From: Leptasterias polaris
Taxonomy: Eukaryota > Echinodermata > Asteroidea > Forcipulatida > Asteriidae
Assembly (NCBI GenBank): GCA_037783415.1
Contig: JAZGTN010000073.1
Coordinates: 682,001 to 746,000 of the forward strand
DNA: 64,000 bases
Direction: 5' to 3'
Under the pieces are notes generated by a model. The model saw only the letters and a program-made list of their open reading frames with translations. It made no database searches and was not told where the DNA came from. A program made the position numbers and the translations under genes. Of this stretch, positions 22,191 to 37,100 are shown piece by piece; the stretch's first letter is position 1; each line of letters starts with the position of its first letter.

Positions 22191-25100
22191 TTAATCTTCT
22201 AAGAAGTCGTCATCTAAGTTGATGTCTCCTGTGTCTCCAACAGTGTCGTCGTCGATATTGAGATCGTCTAAATCTAGATCTAAATCGTCTTCTTGTACTG
22301 CTTCTGGTTCTGAAGGAACAGGGGCAGGCGTTTCTGGCTCTGCAGCCGGCGACTCGTCTACTGGGTCCTCTGACACTGGCTGGTCTGCAATGTCTTGGTC
22401 CTAATATCAAACAAAGACAAGGTAATGGTTTGGTGTTTAATGCTAACACTAATTACTGAAAACTCATTGATTATAAAGTAAATACCAGAGTCACTCCTCT
22501 GCAGAAACATTCATGTTTGAAACAAGCTCTTTATGACTATGCGCAAAATCCCAATGTTGTTTTCACTGAACCTGAACTCTATGAAATAAGCCATTTGCGA
22601 GTTAGATTTGAACAACATTTGGTACAATGGCTTTCTTAGTCACAAGTTCCCGCTTAAATTTGAATTAATCAGACTATATAGCAACAGTTGCTGTGTCACA
22701 ATGACTCAGGGAAAGCTTCTGCGTAGTCATGTAAGAGACGGCGAACTCCCATACACAATTCTGAATGAATGTGTGTGGCACAATGGTACAAGGGTTTGCC
22801 CATCTGGAGGTTGCTGTGCAAAAGCTTGCCCCAAACTATTTGACATAGCAACTGTCTCTAAAGTCTGAGAAATTCAAATTTAAACGTTAACTTATGAATA
22901 AGCAAGTCTTTATACCAGACATTGTTCAAATCTAACTTGCAATTGGCTCATTAACACAGGATGGCTGCATGGTGTGTTAATATTAAAATAAAGAAACTAA
23001 TTGGTTCTTCAGAAAATTATATAATAATATTAATCATACTTTCCCCCTTAAGATTTGTCTGACTCACCTCGGTAAAACCTCCGCTTTCTAACGCTGCCTC
23101 CATCTCTTCCAAAACATTTCTCTCCGAAGTGCTCTGAAAGTTATTATAACAAGAATATATATATACATAAATGATTTCTATTGATTTATAAATATCTTAT
23201 TTAGAGAAAAATACAGCATTTTTTTAATTACCAGGCAGACCTTTTTAAAATCTGAATTTAAATGAAAGTGCGAAATATCTCATCCCTGCTTGTTAATTAA
23301 ACCTCAATGAGAGAAAATCTTGCATGGACAAGTTTCTTACCGGTACGTCATTGTAGGCACTAGCGGGGTAGGTCTTCTCAGCCTTCTGGAGGTACTGCTC
23401 TCCCTTGAAGGCTTCCTTGAGCCCAACGAAGAGGTTCTCGTACTGGGTGGGATCCGCTAAGGCCTCCGCCGCTTTCCTGTTCACTTTGCCGAGGCTTTCT
23501 TTCCACGATGTCACGATTCTAAGGGAGGTTTAGAAGATTAGATGGATACCATCAAGATATTTTACGCTCCCGTGCCAAAACCAGGCACTTCTAGCCATAA
23601 ATGGGTTTATTTTCTCAACATATAGATTAGAATAAGAGCTTTTAGATAACATCTACATGTACTTTAGGCCTATCAAGCAGATTTCCCAACGTAAAGAATG
23701 TTTACGATATCACACTATTGATAACATGGCTGAGATATCGGTTATTTTTACTTCTACGTAAAATTTCGAGCCCCGGCTAATTAAGGTGGTATGCCTGATA
23801 ACAATAATATTAATAATAATAATAATAAAACAGCATTTGAATAGCGCATTCTGGATCACAGATCCCTCGATGCACTTTACAATATAAAAAAGGTTACATT
23901 ACAAAGATACACCACAAACAATGAATATCAGACCCCATGTAAAGCATAATCAGTTCACCAGTGCAGTCCTCAAAACTTAAAACATGGTTTATATCTCTGA
24001 TAATAAAAATAACAACATTAATTGTGTATTTATGACACACTTTTGTGAGCCAAGTAGGCCCCTCAAAGTGCATTACACTATTATTACTCCTGCTCATGCA
24101 GCCAAATGGGCGAATTGTTACTCTTGTTCATGAGGCCCTAAGCAATTCTGAAACCATCTAACTCCTTAGCATTATGCAACACCGGCAGCCAAATGGGCCC
24201 CAGGTTGCTAATCATTCACATCAGCAACCTCTACCCTCACAGGTACCCATTTACTCCTGGGCAATAAGCAGCACTTATAGCTAAATGTCTTGCCCAAGGG
24301 CACATGTGTCACAGCCAGGATTCGAACCCACATTCCGGTGACTCAGCCACCGAGACTTGGGTTGGATGCGCTTGACCGCCCAGCCACGACACGGCAATAC
24401 TCACTCCGATATCTTGCTGGGCATGTACGTCCTGGCGAAGAATGCAGCTTCTGGATAGCGACCGGACTTACACAGTAATGCTAGGCACTCCTCAATCCTA
24501 TAAGAAGAAAATAAATACCACATCATTTACTAAAGCACTCGCACTGAAATAAGAGATTCTGGACCAAAATGTTTGGATGTTTGGCTAAAGCGCGCTAAAT
24601 TGAAACAAGGTCTTCAAAATGTTTTCTACCTGGTGTTTATCTTGGTATTAAAAGCCCTACTGTGCAATCTGTTTTCTCTTGGGGGGTAAAACTACCATAT
24701 AAAAAATGTAAAAGAATTAGTTTTGCGTATTGGCCGAAATTTGCGCATATCGGCACGCAATTTGCGCGTATCAACCCAATACGCTAGCTTGTGCATGAGG
24801 AGAACCCTATTTAGGCTAACAAAGATTGTAAAAACAAACTATTTGTTATACCTAACGACTATCCCGACAAGTACAGCAACAACCAGTATAAAACAAACGA
24901 CAATAAAATAAGCTTAAATTTCTTACTTTCCCTGCATAAAGTACGCCAAGAATCCCACGTTGTTCTTATCCTTCTCGTTTGCCGTATCAGCCAGCTTAGA
25001 GACCATCTCACCGTCTCCCGAGCAGCTGGCTAGCAGCAACAGCCCACCAAAGTCCTGCGCTCGGTGCAAACACTCTTGAGCCAGGCGGAACTCACATTTG

Positions 25101-28100
25101 GCAGTCGCAAGTTCAGCCAGTTGTTTCCAGTTTGTTTCGGCCTGAAGACAAGACAGAACGGTAACAAAAAAATTGTGAATGTTCAAAAGATTAAAAATCT
25201 TAAATTTAGGCTGTGGTCTCTTTTTGATGTTAGGACAGTCTGTCCGAACTGCCAGGCTCAATTTCATGGCTCAGCTTACAGTAAGCAAATAATCGGCGCT
25301 TACAGAAGCAGTGAATTCCACGCTTACGTCAAGTGTATATCACAGGTAAACAGGGAATTCTTGTTTATGCGCTTGCATACTCCAAGCTACTAGGCATTTT
25401 TCTCTTACACAGCTAGCGCAATAATTTGGTATTTGCCCTGTAAGCGAAGATTGGTGATCGCAAGCGCAGAATTCGGCGATAAGCAAACAAAAAACAAGTC
25501 CTGAAAGCACACCCTCGGAACAAACCTGGGATGTACATTCTGGCAAAATTTCAAAGCACACTTTCAGTTACTGCACTTTGCAAAATACATTCAGTTGCTC
25601 ATGATAAACCAACTTTATTTGTGCAGACTTTAAGAAATGATCCGGCAAGCTAGAACTGCCCCTAATGAAAATCCTTAAGCTCACAAATGCAAAGAAAATC
25701 TTTACCAGAAAGAGTATTACTTTTCTTAAAGTGCAACACGTACCTCGGACTCCAGCGCTAGATTATAGGCCGTCTTAAGTTCCCCTAGCTGCAGTGCCAA
25801 CTCAAACTTGTGCTCTGGGTCACATGATACGGCCAACGCTTGGGACTTGAAGCCCTGCTTCTCCAAGAAGTGAGCTACGCGGGTCCGCTGCTCCTTCGGG
25901 ACTGTGGGCAGCACCTTGTCGGCCGTCTCAAAGTCTCGCCTCATGACGGCTGTCTGGTACTCCAAGACGGAGAGGAGGATAGAGTAGCTGACGATGTTGA
26001 GTTCCTTGTCACCAAGGTACAGACGGTTATCCTTAGCGATGTAGCCAAGGAGGTACATCACTCTGTGAAATTAAACAAAATAAGGTTATATTGACTATCA
26101 TGACCAAGCGATCTAGTGCACCAAGTGCACCAAGTGCACCAAAGGGCACATCCATTGGAAAATCTTATAAAAGTGTATGGGAAACTTCTGAAAGGGGTAC
26201 TAAGGCCAGGGCAACGGAGGCCACGGCCTCCGTGTAGTTCCAGGCCTGATACTTGCCTGGCTGGTCATGATGCTTGCGTCCTTGAGCAAGATACTTTACT
26301 ATAATTGCTTTATCCTTCGGATGGGACACCAAGCCGTAGGTCCCATGTACTAGGAATAGTTGTGCTCCCAAAAGAACCCTGAACACTTATTGTGGAAGTC
26401 TAGGGGTCAAATCCAGCCAAGCTAACTGCTGATTTCACAGTGACTAGAATATTGTATTGTCGTCTAGTTACTGAATCACAATTTCTTGATTTGTGCAATT
26501 CATAATCACAGAGGTTAAACCAATGTTTGTATGAGAGAGATTGGCTGTTGCCAGCTTGGTGTTTATATCCCCTTGTGGGAGTTTGTCCGCGTTCCCTTGA
26601 CGGGTAGATCATCTAAATAAACAGACAAACAAACCTCAGTGTTTCTGGTTCATTGCAAGCACCCTTGTCTACAGGTTGCCTCAAGCTTCTGAGTTACAGT
26701 GATTAAGTTTGTTTTGGTTTCAAACATGGGCGATGCAAATGGCAGCAGCTATGTCACATTTTGTAGAGTGAGTTTTAAAACATTTTTACAGACAGTTGGA
26801 CCGACTTTTGGGCATGCTGCCGTGATTGGCCAAGATATGAAGGGGAGGCCCCCAGTGGATCCGTCTATTAAACAACCCCCTCAACCAAAGATACAGAATG
26901 AAGAGTTTTTGGTTGAACCTTACCGATCAAGATACAGAATGAAGAGTTTTTGGTTGAACCTTACTGATCAAGATACAGAATGAAGAGGTTTTTGGTTGAA
27001 CCTTACTGATCAAGATACAGAATGAAGAGTTTTTGGTTGAACCTTACCGATCAAGATACAGAATGAAGAGTTTTTGGTTGAACCTTACCGATCAAGATGA
27101 GAGATGGTGACAATCTCTCCACCTACGTAGTAGTTGAGACGATTGAGTGAGTTGGTGTAGATGAAACAGTCTCCGACCCAGAGACCAGTCTTGACAATTT
27201 CTTCAATCTCCCCCACAACCTGTCAACAACAAACAAACAAACAAACAAAAGCATTGAATCATCCAGTATAATTAACCCCAGGGGTCGGTTTCACAAAGAG
27301 TTAAGATTGATCTTAATTGTGTACCAATCTTAATTGCTAAGCAACGTGTGATGTCACAATACCAATCACTATGGCAAATATTGACAACTCATCTTCAAAT
27401 GAATCTTAGTGCTTTGTAAAATCAAGCCCAGGCCTTGCGCTAAGCTTTTTGTAAAGTAGCCCACTAGGCTAGTAAACTATGCATTGGACTGCCCCCCAGA
27501 AAGTTTTAGTTGCCCAGATATTAAACATGTATTGCCATCAACGTATCTTTCTGATGTATTTATAATGGTAGTTATCACGACCAGTTTGATGCACTTCAAA
27601 CACTAATGAGGTAAGTTTTCCATCGTGACCATCTTTACACCAAAGTTATGCGTAAATATGTGAACATTTGTATTTTCAATCTTACCAATGTTATGCACAC
27701 CCTTTAATCACACACTCAAACCAGCGGGTTAAAAACTATTGTTTGGCTACGTGCTCAGCGCATAATTAATAGGCAGATCTAAAGGGTTGGAATCTGGGTA
27801 TTTTAAAGGATCCATTCTTTGCCATTCGACAAGATTCATGTAAATATGGGTTATTACGTCAAATGCTTCTTCAATCCCATCCTCTGTGATGCCCTCATTA
27901 GATTCTTGTGCAGCGGCAACGGCCTCCGTGCTGAATTTGAGGATGAAAAATGACTCGTCGGTGGCAATGCAAGCCAGCTCTCCATTCTCGGACCAGTATA
28001 CCTACAGAGGAAAGAAATAATACTGAGGTTATTACTTGTAAACCTCCTACTATTTGCCTGTTTCTCCACACAACCAACCCATACCTCAGTATGCCACATT

Positions 28101-31100
28101 AGTGGTATTTTGAGGCACACACTGTGCCACAACAGTGGTATTTTGAGGCACACACATGCTTAAAAATCTCTTTAGGAAGGAGTGTTGGATCTGAAAAGAG
28201 TCGGCGTCTGTTCTCGACATTTCAAACGGTGTCCTCAGAATTACAACAGAAGGCAAACAGAGATTCTCAATTGTAATTATCAGTATTGTTACTTTTTATT
28301 CGACCACAACAATACAAATATACAAAAAAAACTCCAAGGCAAGTCGAAGAACTACAAAACCATATTAAAAAAACGAAGCAAGAAACATAGACCTACTAGC
28401 CCAAGAAACATACAGTGTAGCAAAGTACAAAAAAAGATGATGACAGGAGGGCAACAACACGAGCATGGAGAACAGCAGAGTTATCATCAAGGGGAAAATG
28501 AAATATACAAGTGTATGAAGGGAGTACGCAAGAACAAGAAGTCAATATGGGGAAGGACGCAAGAAAACTACCAAACAAAAGGACCCGCAATGAATTTAGC
28601 CTTGACGCTTGATGGTATTTTTGTATATTTCATTACACATCCAAAGCACACTTAGCGCCAATAACATGGTGAATAGGCAACAATGAAGAAATGGTACAGT
28701 ATTCATTTGAACGGCATGAATTGGTTAACTTACCTGTCGGGGAATGATTTCGATTCTACGTACAAGTTCTGTCGTGTCCCAATCATAGAAGGCTAAACCA
28801 CTGCTGGAACGGACACCAAGAAGGGTACCTCCATAAATGCCTGCAGGGTACAAATGGCGGCAAATGAGACGCTCCGTGCTAAGACCAGGGCCCAATTTCA
28901 TAGAGTTGCTTAAGCAGAAAATTTGGCTTAACAATTGTCTGCTAAGCAGAAATGAGCAGGATACCAGTCACAAATTGTATATGAGACATGGTAGTTTGGG
29001 TGGTAACCTTATTTTGGTAGGCAAAATTTTGTTGTGCTTAGCTACTTTTTGTGCTTAAGCAGCTCTATGAAATTGGGCCCTGTAGGCACTTCCTGCCAAA
29101 AACTGGGTTTATTTACTCATCAGATATATGAGAATAAGAGCTTAGACGTTTATCATGGTACAGCCATCTTCTTGATTTTCTTCCATTCAACTCAATGTAA
29201 CCAAACCGAGGCTGGAAGGCAAAATAGTCTGGTTCCTTTTTTGTAAGATGAATATTAGCATTCATTTCTGTTACTGGATACAGGGAACGTGACCAAGATG
29301 GTGGCAGCATGATAACAATCTATAATGGCCTATAATGTAAGAATGTCTTAACATATAGAATGTTTAAGACATCACATCATATTAATATCAAGGTCGGTGT
29401 TTTTGTTGTCTTTATTCACTATTTCCGAGAGGTGCTAGATTGTGACGTAGAGTATCCCAAATTTCTTCTTTTTTTTCTAACGTAGGAGAGGACAAAATTG
29501 AAATATTCAAACCTAATTGTCACAATTCATCGGAGCCTCTACTTGGTTTAATGGCCTGTACACTATTGGTAAGATCGAAAAACACAAATGTTCACAGATT
29601 CACACATAACTTACATGATTTAAAGTAAGTAATTGTAGAAAGGGTTCCTTAAAATATTTCTGCCTAAAATGCTATCGTTTCTGAGAAATGAGTAAAACAA
29701 TAGTTTTTATCGCGCGCGATAATAAACTCGATGTTTGAAAAACAGAAAACACATAAGGTCTCTTTTCACTATTTTCTCGTGACCTCGATGACCAATTGAG
29801 CTCAAATTTTCACAGGTTTGTTATTTCATGTATGTGGTTGATCCCACAAAACATGAACACTGTCTGTGATTATTTTGTCAGCTCTGCCAATCACTGTCTG
29901 TGATTATTTTGTCAGCTCTGCCAATCCTGTATAATACCTTTAATACAATAATCATTTCAGTGATCATTAATTTTGTTTTAATACTAACTCTTCCATTATC
30001 TTATTGGTACAGAGTAAAATATAATCCCTGTCATTTCAATCAGATTTGTGTATGTTTCTTCATTCATTATTTCATTGTTATGGTTAGCAGTTAGAGTCGC
30101 TGTGAGTGGCAATTTTTTGAAGGCTTTCAATAATTAGACAGAAAAAAATTCAGGAGAGAAAACAAAATCGGTTCTTACCCTCTGCACCAAAGTCTGGCTT
30201 GAACGTTTTCTTTTCCTTGAAGTTTTTGTAGATTTTGACGAGAGTGTTGCTTTCCCGGGTTGCATACCTGAAACGAGGACAGAGCTCTACATGAAAACTG
30301 CTCACTGCAGGTCTGGAATTACACTGAGGTTACAGCGGACACGGCCTCTAGTGCCCTGTGCCCATTTTCATAGAGCTGCTTAGCCAGAAAATAATGATTT
30401 TGGGTTGAACAAAGAAAAATTGACTAGAGCGGGATTTGAACCAATGACCTCCGGTTTAATGTGCCGGCGCTCTTCCAACTGAGCTATCTAGCCCTATGTT
30501 GGCGGTCTCCCTATTTTGTCAATATCTTTGTTCGGGGGGTGCCAGTCAGAAGCCATTCAACCGCAAACTGCCGTGTAGCCAGGGATCACACCAAGTATAC
30601 GATACAACCTGGGAAGCGGCAGCCAGGGGATCACCTTAAGGGGATGCGACTTTTTATATCAGATATCAAATAATAAACCACAAGGGAAACTGACTGGGTA
30701 AATGTTTAAATGATTTTGGGTTGAACAAAGAAAAATTGACTAGAGCGGGATTTGAACCAACGACCTCCGGTTTAACGTGCCGGCGCTCTAGAAAATAATG
30801 CTTAAACTTTTCAGCTAAGCACAAATAAGCAGGATACATTATACATGATGTTGGCTGGTAACCTTATTTTGCTAAGCATAATTTTGTTGTGCTCAGCATC
30901 TGTTTATGCTTAAGCAGCTCTATGAAATTGGGCCCTGGTCTTGACCTTGGCCTTGCCCTATTGGTCAAAATTTCTCCTAGATTTTTCCAATGGAAGTGCC
31001 TTTTGCAAAATGAAAACGATCTTGCTCTTTCAAAGATGCTATTCCAGTTACTGAAGCTCAATAGTTTAAGGAAACTGCCCTTCTGTAATCTTTACCTCAA

Positions 31101-34100
31101 TATAATTTTTTGTTTTGTTGTGGGGGGGGGGGGGGGGACATTTTTTATATTAAATTTAGAAAAATCGTAAAGATAAAACCATTTATAATGCAAACCAGTT
31201 TGCACAGTAGGAATTATAAAACCAAAGATAAACAAACACCCAGTAGAAAAAACATTCTCAGAAAATCGTTTCTAGAGAACTATTCAATTCAATTCAATTC
31301 AAAGTAACATTTATTTCCACATTAACATTTGTAATAAGAAGATACAATGACTTACAGATAATGCGGAGGCATGTTCCGAAAAAGCAGGGCTTGTCGAGGA
31401 ACAGCCTTAAGACAGAAACAAAAAGAACTAACAAAAAACAACAACTAGACAAACTATAACTCTTAAAAGCATATTGTATTTATGCTTAAGAGTCATAGTT
31501 CTCTAGTTTCAATTCAGCTTGCTTCGGCCAAACTTTCCAAAATTTGGGTTAAGAATGCCCCACAGCTTTGAAAGATCCTTTGGAGAACCTCGACTTCATA
31601 TGAATTAAATGCCAGACCTTTGCGCTACAACTTTATGAAATTACAATTACTTACTCTGACGCATCATGAGACCACACAAACTCCAGGGCGGATCCAAAAC
31701 TTTTATTACGGAGTGCCATGGCTGTGTAGATGATGTACTCCCCGTCACCACACACCACCACAAATCTACAGTGATAATAACAAACTTCACAATGATCTCT
31801 CAGTAGATTCAGAGTCTAAGAACTCTTTATAGATTGCAAAGGAAATTGACATCGATAAGAATTTGAAGTTGAAACGATCGCTAGAAATTGTTAAAGTATG
31901 ACAAATTCTGCCCGGAAGATCATTTGAATTGCAGTGGTCAAAAGAGAATCACACTCATAGAAACAAAATACTTACAAAATATATGAGAAATGTTAAATAA
32001 TGGCATCAAGCTGGGAAACAACAATCCAGTACAAATCAAATGAAAATGGACTGGAACTCAACCAAATATAAGTAACAGTTTAAAAAGATTCTGACTTAAA
32101 GCTCTGTTTTGAATGAGCAATCTTCAATCTTTAATGACGGTTAAAAACAAAAAAAATAAAAGGCAAAAGGAGCCAAAAACATTACAAACAGAAAACTAGA
32201 GATACGGGTTCTGACCTGCCGTTAGGGTTGTGGCTGACAGTTTGCGGGTAGACATCGCAACTTCCCATGTCCTTAATAGCTAGAGGCAACCGCTCACCGT
32301 CTTTTGTTTCTAAATCTAAGAGTAACAAAGGAAGAAACTTTAGAGCATCACTTCATAAGAGATACAACTATAAATTGATTGATAAAGAATATAATTTTGT
32401 TTTATCCTTTTGCATGTAAAAATATAGTGGGTGTCTTACTGTGCGTCTCTTGCCTAAAATGTGCACTACACAGAAACACAAAAGGTAATCAAACTCCCAA
32501 AGTGGCCAGACAAAGATTAATCATTGGTGATGACATCAGGTGAATGAGGATCAATTTGTAAATCTTACCTCCCATGCTCTTGAGATTGGCTTGCTGTATC
32601 TCGGCGTGTTTAGCCCACATGATCTTCCCACTGGAATCCATTGACATGGCAGGCTCTTCTCTCCCAAGCTAAAAGTAACATTAATAATTATAATAACAAT
32701 AATAACATGATTTATATAGCGCCAAATTACCAAAGGCTGCAAGGCGCTTAAGGGAGAAAGAGAAAGACCAAAGTAAAGGGGGGCAACCAGCTACGAGTTG
32801 GAGAACAGGTGAGTCTTGAGACCCTTCTTGAAGGACAAAACAGTCTTAGTGTTTTTAACGGGGACAGGAAGACCGTTCCAAAGGCAGGAGGCAGCAGCTC
32901 CTTCACCGGCTTGTTTGTGCGACTTGTCACCACCAGAGAAATAGCATCGTAGCTTCGAAGGGAGTTCGGGCAGTCAAGGATTTCGAAGTACAAACCAATT
33001 CGCACAATCAGATATTTTGCCCTTTCCAAGTGAAGTTATTTCAAAGAGACTGTGTCAGTCAGGGTTGAAAGTCATTGCCAACAGAAAGGACTGAAACTAG
33101 GAATCAAAACTTAGGAGGTACACGGATATGATGGCATTTCAACCTTTTAGTAACCCCCTGCAGTTATGGATTTCAATGAGGTTTTGGAAACAGTATCCTC
33201 AGCACTAGAGAAGCAGATCTTAACATCCAAATTTCTTCACCATGCAGACAAAAACAGTCTGAATTCAGATTAACCTATTTCTGAAACTTATCATCCCTGG
33301 TAAGTCACACGCATATTCAAACATTTTCGGGAAACCTTCCCTTCCTACTCAGGTTGCTTTAATAATTATGTGAAAGAAAGACAAATCATGCACTTTTTAC
33401 AGGTTTCCTTGTTGCAAAATTGCACAAGATATGCATGGTCTATACTGAGTGACCATAATATGATGCTGTCTTTTAGCTGTACAAAATGCACATTTGAGAC
33501 AGGTTGGTCAAAACATTTTGGAAATTTTTTTTTTTTTAGAATTGACTATCCTGAATGGGCCCCCTAATTTTCCTCCATTGGGGTTTTCTTCCAACTTATC
33601 AAAATAAACATGTTTTCATCACCTTCTTCTACACAGGTACCCTCAGGTCATAGTGTTAGTCACTGTTTAGGGCCCTCAGTTTCAATACCAGGGCCCAATT
33701 TCATAGAGCTGCTTAAGCAGACAAACTTGCTGAACAATTTTCCGCTTAGCAGAAATGAGGAGGATACCAGTCACAAATTGTACACGCGACATGGTAGTTT
33801 AGCTGGTAACCTTGTTCTGGTAAGCATAATTTTGTTGTGCTTAGCTACTTTTTGTGCTTAAGCAGCTCTATGAAAGTTGGCCCAGAAAGATGTAAGTAAG
33901 TTAACAAATGGCCTTACCTTAATGATAATGCTTCCTTCATCATAGCCCAAAGCTATACTGTTGCTCCCCTTCATGTTAGCGATGGCCCACACACGTTCCA
34001 GCCCATAGTTAAGCGTCGTCTCTAAGCGATAGGTGTTAGCATGCCAGACACGTACTGTCCCTGTAGATACAAAACAGCAAATACATATATTAGAAATACT

Positions 34101-37100
34101 TACAGCCTGCAGCCAACATTGGTCATTGTCAAAGACCAGTATCCATGTGTGACACAAAATGAAAAAACAAACCTGTGAAAGTTTAAGCTTGATCGGTCAT
34201 CGGAGCAAAAATACAATTACTCTTTTCAAACATCCAGTTTTGGAAGTAACTATAAACAGTAAGCTTGCAGTAACAAGCATGTGCAAATCTTAATTGCGAG
34301 GAGTGTTGGCTCTGAAAAGAGCCGGTGTGGTCTTGAAGTTTCACACAGTATACCCTGCTCGTCTTCAGGAGTCAAGCGGTGTATTTTTAATCTTACCAAT
34401 GTTATGCACGCCCTTTAAAATTGACCAAAAGTATATAGGATTTGTAGTCATAAAAAAAAAGACAATTAGTTTCAATCCTACAGCTCACTGATAATACAAT
34501 TCTTTTGCATTCCCAATTCTAAAGGTCGTGGGGAAGAGTAACCCCTTAGCACTAGAGAAGTAAACCACAGATCAAAATTTTTTTTTTTTTAATCTGAAGA
34601 ATAGTAATAATAATAGTGGCTTCTTATATAGTGCTCATATCTGTCACTCAGTGACGCTCAAGGCGCTTCAACAGTCAGTATTTTTTCCTGCAAGGTATGT
34701 GGAGCTACGTTTTGAAGTATGAGACCTATTCCTTTGCATAGCACCATGTAATGGTTTACAAGGTCATGTGGCGCATTATGCAGCCAATCAAACTAGGAAC
34801 ACCGGGGTGATCCCCTTCCCTTTTCGAGTAACAGCTATTATTTTTTGTAGCCAGGCAGGTATCACAAATAAAAGTCTGAATTCAGAAAAAAAGTGTGATC
34901 CCCGTACTTACCGTCCTCTGATCCAGTCATAATGATTGGGAGTTCAGGGTGGTAACTCACACAGGAGATATTCTGTGCATGGCCTTCCAATGTCTGAACG
35001 CATGTCTTATTCTAAAGCGAAGAAAGAAAAAAAGGAAAATAAAGTTACAAAAATTGTTATGTCACTGGTGTGCGCGGTATAGCAGTGTATTGTGTGCAGC
35101 ATTAGTCATCGCTGGTTCGCGCCAGTATTATTATTATTGTGGGCAACAACATGGCCAGTTACTTCGTTCTTCGGTAAGTTTCGTCAAAGCTTATTAAAAC
35201 TATACACCATGAACGATGTAGGTTTTATTTTAAGAAAAATTATAACAAGTAGAATTACCCTTGACAAAATAAAGGAATTATTTTGCAGTATAAATGTAAA
35301 GATCTCACATAGTAATCATCACAATAAACTCAATCGTTATCAGATAAGGCGCACTGGTAGATAAGAAGCAGTTATTTATTTTTTTTTACTTTTGAAAGTC
35401 AGATAAAACGCGTCTTATACACAGACAAATTTGGTAATCACATGGTGCTACTGCAAACCAAAAAAATACTGATTCCACACCACACAATCATGACAATGCC
35501 TCAAAACCTATACACAACACATAAATTTAGTTGTCAAACTAATAGTTGTCAAACTCCTTGACACTCTACTCAATGCATGATCTTAATAATTATGAATGAA
35601 TGAATGAATGAATAAATGCCAGAGACATTGAGAAACCTACCTGGTAGTCCCAGATCTTAACGAATCTATCATCAGCTCCAGACACCAAGTAAGGTTTATC
35701 CCCTCCACAGTAGTAGTCCACACAGTTCACCCCCTTCTCGTGTCCCTCCAAGGTGAAGTTGGGAGTGCTGGACCCAAGCTGCCATACCTGCAACGAAAAT
35801 GGTAGAGTCCGATTTATAAAAACTTCACTCATTCACAAAATGATGATGACTTTAGTCTAGCATTGGAAATGGACAAATCACATCGTCCAAGTTATCACAC
35901 AACCCTCTTACTATCCATGCACTCTTCTGCCGAACTGGCTCTTGCCACAAAATACCAAAGGAGACTGTGGAGACAAAGTCCACAGTACACAAGCCATGGT
36001 GTTTCCACAAAACAGCTGCTGTACAAGCAGAAAAAACCCATGCACCCAATGCTAGCCGGGAAGGTACTTTGTGGCAGTCTGTGGTACCAGTGTCAGCTGT
36101 ACAAACAGAAGAAAGCCATGCACCCAATGCTAGCCTGGACAATATGGTACTTTGTGGCAGTCTGTGGTACCAGTGCCAGCTGTACAAACAGAAGAAAGCC
36201 ATGCACCCAATGCTAGCCTGGACAATATGGTACTTTGTGGCAGTCTGTGGTACCAGTGTCAGCTGTACAAACAGAAGAAAGCCATGCACCCAATGCTAGC
36301 CTGGACAATTTTTTTTTACTTTTTATTTTTTTTTACGGAAGTCGCCCAACACAAGGCCCAAAGGCCACTCGAGGTGAGGGCTAAAAAAAGAAGAGAAAAG
36401 GAAAAGAAAGCGCAGAGAATTATGAGAACAGAAACCTATTCACATTGCGCTTAAACTGAGACAAATTATAGACAGCAGGGAAACAGGATGCAGGCAAGGA
36501 GTTCCAGAGTGAGGCAGTACGTGGAAAGAAACTCGTAGCGTACATCTTGGTCCTGCTTTTGGGAGTCACGACTGTATGAGGATGGGATTTGACAGAGGTG
36601 CGAGTGGTTCGTTGTGCGGGACGGTCAACAGGGACGACCAACGAAAGACCATTGGAACACACGCCGTGATAGTATCTGTAAAACAGGCTCAATGAAGATA
36701 CATTTCGACGATGCGAGAGGGGTTCCAAGGAAGATGACAATTCTTTGCCCACCAGGTTAACAACTCGACGCTGTATTCTGTCCAGCAGAGAAAGGTGACA
36801 GGCTGGAGCACCGGACCAGATGTGACAACAGTACTCCATAACAGGGCGGATAGTCGTCTTGTATAAGTAAAGAATGGCAGAGGGGGGAAGGCATTTCCGC
36901 GCACGGTATAGACAACCTACGCGTTGAGAGGCCCTTTTTGCAACATCACCAATGTACTTGACCCAGGAGAGTTTATTGGTGATGTCGAGACCAAGTAACC
37001 TGATGTCACTAACTTCCTGAAGAGATGTAGAATTCATAAACAAGGTAGAACGAACAGATGATTTAGATGTAGATCTTGACAAAGATAACAATATGGTACT

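Noticed and set aside
28182..28655. 157-codon plus-strand ORF in a COPB2 intron
   Set aside because: Its first bases belong to a dispersed stem-loop repeat, the composition is Lys/Asn/Gln-rich as expected from AT-rich DNA, and no domain is visible.
34297..34380. Functional histone gene 3' end
   Set aside because: No histone coding sequence lies upstream of the stem-loop on the minus strand, and the unit occurs again as a diverged repeat.
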